From positions 1 to 26,170 of the forward strand of contig KZ992618.1 in NCBI GenBank assembly GCA_003614735.1: 26,170 nucleotides of DNA, written 5' to 3'. Under the pieces are notes generated by a model. The model ran no database searches and was not told the origin of the DNA. It worked only from the letters and a program-made list of their open reading frames with translations. Origin of the DNA: Thamnocephalis sphaerospora. Taxonomy: Eukaryota > Zoopagomycota > Zoopagomycetes > Zoopagales > Sigmoideomycetaceae. Positions 17,949 to 26,170 of the stretch are shown here, piece by piece (position 1 is the first letter of the stretch; each line of letters begins with the position of its first letter). The position numbers were made by a program, and so were the translations under genes.

Positions 17949-18538
17949 CCGACAGTTACAAGCCAGTAAAGGGGTGAACGGCGCAACGCGTAAAAGGAGC
18001 ACCTTTGTCTCGCCTGCCGGATCGCATGGACCGAGAAAGTCCGACCGGCCACGTCAGCATCTGCCGCATCAGATGCCCTCCTTATCGTGCCATGTCGTAT
18101 TGCTTGCATGCCAGCAAGCGTGCGTTCAGTAAAGGTCGCCAGGAGACGCACAGCAGGAAGCCTCTGCCACGCTGGGATGTCAAGCGCGGTACTACCCCTT
18201 TGACATCCCCCCTCGCGTAATTCACGATGCCAGCCAAAGCGCAGGCCAGCTTCGTGATCGGATGCATTTGTTCTATGGACACTGTCGTCACCATGCCACG
18301 TGACTACAACAAAACACGGGTGAGCAGTTTTCGCCGCCCTGCAACTCTCACCAGTAAGCACACTATGAAAACAAGAGATGCGCAAGTAGCAATGAACAAT
18401 AGGCGCAGCGGGCTTGTCTCGGCCGGTATGCTGCGATGTAGCATGGCGGCAGCAGCACTCGCCAGCACACGCGTTCCTAACGGCTGCAGTCGCTGCTTGT
18501 GTTTGTCACACTAGGCGAAATATCAGCGCGGCGCAGAC
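17949..18538. other. Divergent intergenic region before the DEK-like gene
   Basis: About 590 bp upstream of the accepted DEK start. Frames open on both strands but none shows a known motif. It may contain a 5' exon of the DEK-like gene: a TACAG acceptor-like site at 18592-18596 inside the first accepted exon suggests that the true N-terminus could be spliced from here. Confidence 0.35.
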
Positions 18539-19752
18539 ATGGACAAACACTGCGCTGTGCTGTGGCAAATGAGCAGCTGCCAGACTTGCCCTACAGGACC
18601 AGTCCCAAGGCAAGTGCTGGTAGCGACTAGCACTAAGCTGGAAGACGGGCTGATACAGTACATTTTTCAGGGCACAGGCACGACTATCGGCGAAATAGAC
18701 AAAGGTAGGCGCGCCTATATGACTGCAACGGGTCCGGCGTGATCAACCTTTGTCCAGTTTGCCACCGACTAGGACGACTACACAGCTCTGATGAGCTACT
18801 AAAACTGATACATCGGGCAATGTATGGCCATCCGGGAGCCGCACGCCTGGTAAAGCAGAACATCAAAAAGTGGAATGGCCTAAAGACGCCGGAAGATGGA
18901 CAGGCCGCTCATAATCATGGTGTGGATTTGGTACGCCGTTAGCAAGCAGTAAAGCTAGAAGCGCCGTATCTCACCCAGTGAAGGCACATTGGTAGGTAGC
19001 AGCGGAGCAGCTTCTTGATCAGCTGAAGCGCTGGCACGCATCGCCACTCTACGACACATGTCTACTGTTTGGCATCCCAACACGCAAGAACAAGGTAGGC
19101 ATCAAAGTGCTGTAAGAGCTTGTAGAAGAATGACACGAACAGCCAAAGTGCAGGGAGCCTGCATCAGATCGCTGCATAGATTCCTCTGCAGACCTTGGAA
19201 TACCACAAAGCGCGCCAGGCCACAGGTATGCGACAGAGTGCATCGAAGACAGGCGCACTCTAACTATGCCATGCATCCTATATAGCAGAAGCGCCGGCCA
19301 ACCGGGACAATGGCTGAGGGGAAGGAATCCGCACAATCACGCACGACCACAGCAACTATTGCAACCAAACGCGCCCGGGCAGTACGAGCTACGACAACAG
19401 CTCCAACGAAGAAACAGCCACCTACCGACACACCTGGTGCTGTGCCAGTCCCAGACAGCCATTTTCAGAGCGCATCCGTAGCAGATGGCGACAAGGAACC
19501 GAGCAATACCGAACTACGCAGGGCAATACACGAAATACTCACCGGTGAGTTGCATGTTGCTGACAACCTGTGCGGCTGGATACATCCAACTAATGCTGCA
19601 CAACAACCCATTTGGCAGGGGCTGACTTGATGGCGCTGACGACACGCGGAGTGCGCGTGGCGCTGGCGGAAAAGTTTGGCATAAATGCAACACGGCGCAA
19701 GGAAGACGTCAGGCGCATTTTAAACGAGCTCAGCGGTGACTATCTGCATTAA
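18539..19752 (+). CDS. DEK: DEK-family chromatin protein
   Basis: Six exons: 18539-18704, 18773-18919, 19003-19094, 19154-19225, 19286-19544 and 19619-19752, giving 289 residues. The N-terminal half matches the DEK pseudo-SAP/SAP region: FQGTGTTIGEID, then DELLKLIHRAMYGHPGAARL and NIKKWNGL, a 19-residue spacer of the same length as in human DEK, EQLLDQLKRW, and IRSLHRFLCRPW. A basic, Thr/Pro-rich linker (TKRARAVRATTT) follows. The last 54 or so residues form a DEK_C domain (ELRRAIHEILTGADLMALTT, then VALAEKFGIN and RKEDVRRIL). DEK proteins bind nuclear DNA and histones and can supercoil DNA. The start is uncertain: the first 20 or so residues do not look like DEK. The acceptor of exon 5 is a TAGCAG tandem, so one Gln may be optional. 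Confidence 0.85.
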
Positions 19753-19887
19753 ACGGCAAACCACCTCCATAAGTGCGCCCACATGTCTGTCGTAGATCCA
19801 TCAGTGCAAAGGTTGCACTGCCATGTGTCCCTTTCGCTATGCACTGCACAGCATGGGTGGCAGCTGTTTATTGCTACATGTCAAAGT

Positions 19888-22305
19888 TCAAAGCGCCGCC
19901 TTTTCGAGCTGCTCGCCGAGCAGACGCTGGCGCGACGCTTCGATCGTAGTGATGATGTAGGCATAATCCTCGGCAGTATCCTTGAGGTAGTCGTAGCGGC
20001 CAGAAGCACCGACTACGAGCACATAGAGCGCGACACATGGGATCGTTAGCAAACCGCATAGTTGGACATGTCGCAAACACGCCAACCGAGCAACGTACAG
20101 TGACCAGAGCCCATCTTAGTCAGCAGGATAATGCCGTGCTTGTCATCGTCATTGGCGGCACCGGCAACTTGCGACGCGCGCAGCTTGGCGCACCACTTGG
20201 CCGGCTCTGCACATTGACCACGACACCATTAGCGCAAGGCGTACTGGCTCACATGCGTGGAATACACACCCCAGTACTGCACGCGAGGGTCGTTAAGACC
20301 GGCACGAATGAGTAGATTCGGATACTTTACGCCAGCCTTGATGTTGTTGTACGGCGAATAGCCAAGCATGTAGTCAAAGTACTCGAGCTCGTTAGGATTG
20401 CCCCACTCCTCGTACTCGTTCACCGTAAGCGGGATCGACTCGTCCATCATGGTATTGATGACATCGACAAATGGCACTAGCAGGGGACACAGAATGTCGG
20501 GTAAGCCAGCGCAAACTCGGACTGCATACCACCGCACACTTACCGCCTGCCAGCGCAATTTTGGCCAAATCTGGACGGATGTTGACGACGGCACCCATCA
20601 AAAGGCCGCCGGCACTGCGACCCTCGATTGTGAGCAGCTCCTTGCGGGTGTAGCCTTCGCTGAACAGCTTCTCCGCGGCCGTGACAAAGTCGTTAAAGGT
20701 GTTCTTCTTGCGCAAAAACTTGCCGTCCTCCTCGTACCATGCGGCGCCCCACTCTGCACCGCCGCGGATGTGCGCAATGGCGTACACAAACCCACGATCC
20801 AGTAGCGAAACGAGCGACAGTTTGAAAGTAGGATCGATCGTGATGCCGTAGCTGCCGTAGCCATACAGCCATCCTGGATTGGTACCGTCCTTGCGCAGCT
20901 TGTCGCGGCGGTAGACAATCGTGACGGGAATCTTTAGGTCGTCGGGCAGTGGCGATGGCCCGTCTTCATCCACGGCAGGACGATCGACAAAGATGCGATC
21001 AGTAACGTAGAGAGAGGGGTCGTACCCAATCGTTTCGGTCTGCTTGCGCAGCTCCCGTGTGCGTGCAGCCATGTTGTAGTCAAATACTGTGTTTGGCGTT
21101 GTCAGCGAGGTGTACTCAAAACGCAGCACGTCCTCGGCATACGGGAGCGCACTTGCACGCGCTGTCACCGAGTAGGCAACCTCGGAAAAATCGATATAGT
21201 GCTGCTCGGCGCCTGCAGCAAGCCGACCGGCTGCGTTTGGGCTGAGCACGCGTAGCTGCTCTAGGGAGCGGGAGCGCTCTGCAACAACAACAAAGCGCTG
21301 GAACGGGATCACGTCGGTCAGATAGACGCGCTTATCATGCGCCAGCACCAGCTCCCAGTGGACGGCGTCTGTGGGGCCGTCCACAGAGCAAACGCACAGT
21401 GTCGAGTTGATTAGTTTTTCTCCGCCTAGCCGGTTGGTCAGGATAACAAACTGGCTGTTGAAGTGCTCCACCTGATAGCGACGGTCAAATTCACGCGGCT
21501 CAAACAAGGTGAGCGTGCCCTCGGGTTGATGCGCGTTCAAATAGCGTGTCTCCTCGGTCTGCGAGCTACCAATGCTGATGAAAAGATAGTCGCCGCTGTG
21601 TGACTTGTTCAGCGAAACAATAAACTTGGTATCTGGCTCCTCAAACAGCAGCACATCCTCGGCGACGCCGGTGCCAAACTTGTGCCGATGCAGGCGGTAT
21701 GGGCGCAGAATATCGTCCAGTGAGGTGTAGAACACGTACTGGCCATCGGCCGACCACTCGAGATCGTTACCAATGTCCGGGATCGTCTCCTCCCTGACCT
21801 CACCAGTTTCCAGATGCTTGAAGTAAACGGTGTACTTTTCGTCGCCCTTGATGTCCAACGAATACGCGAGCCACGTGTGGTCCGGGCTAGGCTTGTACGT
21901 GCCGAGTACTACCTGATCAAAGCCCATTCCGTTAAGATCAAGAATGATCTCCTCGGTAGCGTCAGCAGCATTGCGCTTGCGGCAACGCAGCGGATACTGT
22001 TGGCCCTGAACGGTGCGCGTGTAGTACAAAAAGTCGCCCTTTTTCTCCGGCACCTGCTCGTCGTCCTCTTTGAGACGAGCGATGAACTCGTCATACAGCG
22101 TGTCCTTGAGTGCCTCGGTGGGCTTCAGTGTCGCGTTGGCGTAGTCGTTCTCTGCCTTGATGTACGCGAGCATTTCCTCGTTGGTGCGTGCGTCGTCACG
22201 CAGCCACTGATAGTCATCGGGGAATTCGCGCCCGTGATAGCGGTGCACATACGGCACCTTCTTGGCCACCGGGGGCAACGGTGCAGTGGTGTTGTCAATC
22301 GTCAT
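19888..22305 (-). CDS. Oligopeptidase B (prolyl oligopeptidase family S9A)
   Basis: Minus-strand exons are 22305-20544, 20476-20270, 20206-20099 and 20012-19888, giving 733 residues, near the usual 690-730. The start has a perfect GCCACCATG context; an upstream in-frame ATG at 22575 would add 90 residues. The N-terminal part ([22 protein letters not shown]) and a seven-blade-propeller-like middle lead to the alpha/beta hydrolase domain with [16 protein letters not shown], the nucleophile Ser564 in GRSAGG, Asp650 in GLNDPRV, and His692 in GHFGASGRY: a complete triad. DESIPLT and EWGNP are typical of oligopeptidase B, which cleaves short peptides after Arg or Lys. It converges with the DEK-like gene over 135 bp. 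Confidence 0.93.
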
Positions 22306-22575
22306 GGTGGCAGCGGCAGCAAATGTGCGCGAAAAAGACACGCGAGTCGGCAAACTAGCGGCTAGGCGGCAGTAAGAGGGTGCGTGGAGCGCAGCAGTAT
22401 GCCACCTGGCAGGCAAGAAACGCCCGGCGGCTGTAGTAAGGCGGTAGAGCGGAATGGTAAAGAGAAGAGCGGAGGATGGCGTGTGAGAACCAGCCAGCGC
22501 CCACTGACGCAGCCAAGTAGACACGTCACTTGAGCTAGCATCAAAACACGTGCCCATATTGCCAGATTGCCACAT
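22306..22575 (-). other. Possible presequence extension of oligopeptidase B
   Basis: The frame stays open from an ATG at 22575 to the main start. The stretch after about residue 20 has no acidic residue, seven Arg and many Ser/Ala/Leu (for example YRLTTAAGRFLPARW, RVSFSRTFAAAA), which is typical of a mitochondrial targeting peptide. Leaky scanning could give mitochondrial and cytosolic forms. Confidence 0.45.
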
Positions 22576-23871
22576 CCATCACGTTAAACTCGCGCATCAC
22601 AAAAAAACACGCCTGTTGCTCTGTTGACCAGGTTACCCACGATGTCGCACTATCAAGGCCTTGCTTCTAATTAAACGCGTGGTACAGTCATGTACACAGC
22701 CTGCTTTAGCGAGCACAGAGCTTGCTTGAAGCCAATGCTAGAGGGCGCTGCTACAGCCGAGCCACAGACGCCGCTGGCGCCATCGCTCCACAAGTGCCCT
22801 ATCGGTATCACCTGTGTCTATTTTCACTCTATGCGTAGCCTAAAATCGAAGCATGCTTGGAAAACGCCATCGTCCATTCTGTCTCACGGCGTAGCGGCTG
22901 GAGATGACTGCTTGTAAAGCAGCTACACAGACACGCTCTCACCCCCTCCCGCTGGAATGCTTTTAGACAGAGGCCAGTGAGACACGCACGACGCGTTATA
23001 AAAACATCACTCTGGTTTAACAGAGCCACTGTATTGCAGCACTGTTTGCCAGAAAATAGACCATATGACGTGATTGGCGTCGCTTTTAGGTCCCGTGCGT
23101 TGCGCACTTTTAGCATCAGACTTTTTAAGACTGCCTGCGCCTGTTAAAGCGAGCGCTTTATTGTCGATGCAATTCTTAATGTATATCCTTGCCTCAATCA
23201 CTGCAGATTTGCCAACTGCCTGCGACCAGACACAGTGTAGATGCACAAGCTAGCTTTCTGAAGCGCTAGTCACGATATATCATGCATAAACAGCACGTAT
23301 TGTGCAAAGTGCAGCGCAGATGATCGAAACAGCAGTAATCCTAGTCACCATGATTGTTTACAACTGTTGTCACTCTGGTATGCTGCCGCCTCTATCAAAT
23401 TCAATACCTGCTACATTGCCGTCGTCCTCGTCGCCTCTTTCACCATTTGTATGCATTCGCTAGGCATTTAAGCCATGTTTCGTCATTATTTGTTTATCAA
23501 GTCAGTATCAAAACCGCAAATATACTAAATAGGTAAATAGTAATGCAGCACTACGCTGAAATTATCATTCTTACATGTGGACATAGCACCGTTGACACGC
23601 CTAATTGTCCCTCCCTGGCTGTAACACCGGCGACATGATGGTTGATACCGGCATGCTGAGGTTGGTGTGGGCAGCCCATCGCAAAAGCGCCTAGGTTAGC
23701 TGTGCCGCGTCACTACTGCGGTGCTTCTTCAGACCAAATCGAGATACATAAGTACCAAGCGTTTTGGGTGCGCCGAGCAGCATCTGGACGCTGGCAGTTG
23801 TTGTGGCCATGCGTATTTTAATGCAGAGCGGTGAGAGGTTACAACGTACAAATCATATTTACAGATAAAAC
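22576..23871. other. Long intergenic region, nothing recognised
   Basis: About 1.3 kb between the oligopeptidase B 5' end and the stop of the coiled-coil gene. Stops are frequent in all frames. One small palindrome, TAAAGCG-AG-CGCTTTA at about 23145-23160, is visible. No RNA gene or transposon ends were found. Confidence 0.45.
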
Positions 23872-26170
23872 TTACGCGTTCGATTTACGTCCACTTGAGC
23901 TCTTGCTCGATGAGGCATGCGACCCAGACCGAGGACGCACCAATGTCGGTACTGTTTTCGTGGCACTTGTTGCGGAGAACGAAGCCGGCCGCGGTTTGCC
24001 CAGAGATAACGACACGCCAGCAAGTTGGGCGATCCGACTTGTGGGCGCCGGACTAACGGGGCCAGCGCGATCGGCAGGGCCATCTGCATCTCCCTGCGGC
24101 TCAGGATGACTGTCAACCTCATGAGGCGCCATCTCATCCACATGAACTACACCCGCAGCACTAGTGCCACGACGATGTTTGGGCCGCTGCAACGATGCCT
24201 TTTGCCGTGCATCCTGCGCTGTTCCATGCGGCGCAGCATAGCTCATAGCGCGTCGATGGCTCAGCGCTGGACGCTGCGGGGCGCTACCAAAGCCGGCACC
24301 ATTTGCTGCGCCGCCAAAATGCTGCAGAGCCCCACATTCATCGTCGCCGCTATCTTCGTCGTGACCATCGGCTACGCCATTGCCGTCCTGCTGCTGAAGG
24401 ACCGCGCTAATAATGTTTTTTCGCTCGTTGACTTTCTAACATAGCGATTCACCGCTTTAGCATGCGTTTCCTCTGTCAGACGCGCGCAAATCGCCTACCT
24501 CCAGCTGCGCCATAGCTTCTGTAACCCATTCGTCACGTTTGCGGAGACGCTTGCGCAGGCTCATAATCTCCGATAAATGCTAATGCGATCGGTACCGTTA
24601 GTGAGCTGCGACTACGACTACATGTCTGCCACGCTGGCACATTTACCTGCTCCTCCAGTGTTTTGATATGATCACACATCTCATCCACTTCATGCTGCTT
24701 GTTTTTCAACTTTTGCAAGACATCCTCAAGAGTACGGCTAAGCCCGCTTGGCCCACTGGGGCTGTTGGCAAGAGCAACGCGTACTGCCTGTGAAAGTTCG
24801 CGTTCTGTTAGCAGAGGCGGAAGCATAAAAGGCTGGCAACAGCGCCTACCCTAATCTCCTCATAGTAGGCTCGAGTGTTTCCTTGGATACGATCGTTCCG
24901 CTCCTGCATCGCACTAATACGCTGTTCCAGCGCACTGGATCATGGAGCATAGTCGACAGTATGGTCGGTACATGTAAGCCCATGCTGCAAACACCGGTGT
25001 CTGGCCTCGCTACGCACCTGCGTTCGTCAATCAGCTCGGCCATCTTTTCGCGCGCTCGAGTACGCTCTCGTATCATTCGATCTTCGCGCATCTTTAACCG
25101 CGTCTGCAGCTCCTTCAGCTGTTCGTCCTATCAGTACCAAAAAGGCATCAGCAAATGGGCGTCAGAGATGGAGGCCGCAGTGAACCACCACCAGTATCTA
25201 CCTTGCTAATGGTGTCTGGGCTTATCTGTGTGAGCTTTTCGAGAGTCTGTATACGCTCATTGGCCATCTGCAGCTCATTGTCCTTTTGCTGCATGGTGCG
25301 GTCCATATTGCTAAAGATCTCAAGCAGCTCGTCGTTGCACTGGTGCGCCTCATGCAGCTCCCTGCGCAGGACCTTCTCGGATGCTGCACTCCGCTGCTCC
25401 AACTCTCGTTGAGCAAGCTCCATCCTTTCCAATGCATCTTTATGCAATGTTTCCAGGTGGTCGCGTCTAGAGGTAGACGATGTCTGTTCTTCTTTCATCG
25501 CCTCCAACTGCTGCTCGCTCTGCAGTCATGCCGCATATGCATGCATAAATGCCCGCCATCAGGTAAGCTACTGCGGAGTAAAAATTGCGCCCGCGCCAAT
25601 GTACCTCAGCCAGCTTGTAGGCAAGTTCGTCGCGCTCCCTTGTCAGCAGGTCCAGCTCGTTTCGCGTCTCATCCAGCAGCGCGTGGCGTGCCTGTTCAAA
25701 CTCGCGGACTTGGCCATGTGCAACCTGCCTTTCGCGAGCCAGCAACTACCATCATGCATTTTCTCAGCTTACAGCGCCTACATGGCGGCACCACATTCTC
25801 TTGGCATACCTCGCGCATATCCTCCAGCTCATCCTGCAGTCGATCCTGATCTTCGAGTCGTCCGTCTGCGGCGCCGCCTCGCTCACGCAGTGCCAAGGTC
25901 AACTCGGCTACTTGATCACGCAGGAATCGATTTTCTTGCTCCACACCGTCCACTACGCTGAGCGCTTGCTGGCCCAACTCGACATCCGCCCGGCAATCTT
26001 CCAGCTCCTCTTCCTTTTTTGCCAACTCCATAGCAAGCGCTTCCAGCTCGCTGCGCGCCTCGGTCAAGTCATGCTGTAGCTGTTCGGCTTCACGGTGAAT
26101 TATATCATAGTGTCGCTGCCACCGTGCATCTGCCTCGTCACCTGCGCCGCGCTCCTCGCGCATCTGCTCC
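23872..26170 (-). CDS. Long coiled-coil protein, 5' end beyond the window
   Basis: Eight minus-strand exons are visible: the first runs from the right edge (26170) to 25810, then 25745-25605, 25519-25202, 25127-25018, 24934-24850, 24787-24647, 24579-24499 and 24435-23872. About 600 residues are encoded here. All but the last exon are heptad-rich and dense in Glu, Gln, Arg and Leu (EELEDCRADVEL, ELDLLTRERDEL, LKMREDRMIRERTRAREKM), so they form a nearly continuous coiled coil. The last exon is a 188-residue low-complexity tail: an acidic patch (DEDSGDDE), then Ser/Pro/Arg-rich sequence ending SSKSSSGRKSNA. No catalytic domain is visible. A spindle-pole or cytoskeletal scaffold is possible but not shown. 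Confidence 0.8.

Noticed and set aside
17924-18385. Minus-strand frame upstream of the two-pass membrane protein
   Set aside because: Overlaps the TATA-like box and shows no motif or plausible joining to the downstream gene.
19058-19285. Stand-alone plus-strand frame in the DEK-like gene
   Set aside because: Only 19154-19225 of it is coding, as one DEK exon; the rest is intron or out of frame.
22576-23871. Search for transposon ends in the longest gene-free stretch
   Set aside because: Only a 7-base palindrome was seen; no terminal repeats, target duplications or transposase remnants.
25286-25849. Long plus-strand frame opposite the coiled-coil gene
   Set aside because: Mirror of heptad-rich codons on the other strand; Leu/His-rich shadow.

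Overview
The window looks like nuclear DNA of a compact-genome fungus. Genes are 100 to 1,300 bp apart, on both strands, and cut by many short introns (about 56-106 bp) with GT..AG ends and CTAAC/CTGAC-like branch sites. A Kre9/KNH-like secreted protein, RPB3 with fungal spacing, and homologues of DEK, MEA1 and oligopeptidase B fit an early-diverging fungus better than a yeast or ascomycete. A Zoopagomycota-like mycoparasite is my guess, from general gene style and not from a search. I saw no tRNA, rRNA, CRISPR array, intact transposon or virus-like element.

Left part (1-9732), accessory: an F-box/propeller-like gene (+); kinase A (-), a kinase with a signal peptide; a shortened copy of a two-pass membrane protein (+); a small KNH-like secreted protein (-); an uncertain reading frame (-); and kinase B (+). 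Kinases A and B are true paralogues: they share motifs and three introns at the same codon positions and phases, with middle exons of identical length. Both have signal peptides, and kinase B carries a duplicated 32-residue unit before its kinase domain.

Middle part (10112-15455), housekeeping: RPB3 of RNA polymerase II (-, 9 exons) and a DNAJC11-type mitochondrial J-protein (+, 13 exons) share a 294 bp divergent promoter. A MEA1-family gene (-, 3 exons) meets the J-protein gene tail to tail.

Right part (15729-26170): the full-length two-pass membrane protein (-), whose shortened relative lies at 4518-5387 and whose 3' end is repeated exactly over 55 bp at the left edge; a DEK homologue (+, 6 exons); oligopeptidase B (-, 4 exons) with a possible upstream mitochondrial presequence; and a long coiled-coil protein (-), 5'-incomplete at the right edge.

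All exon models were built by hand from reading frame, splice signals and remembered family sequences. Each joined model keeps phase and ends at a stop. The candidate for something undescribed is the secreted kinase pair, together with the repeated peptide in kinase B.
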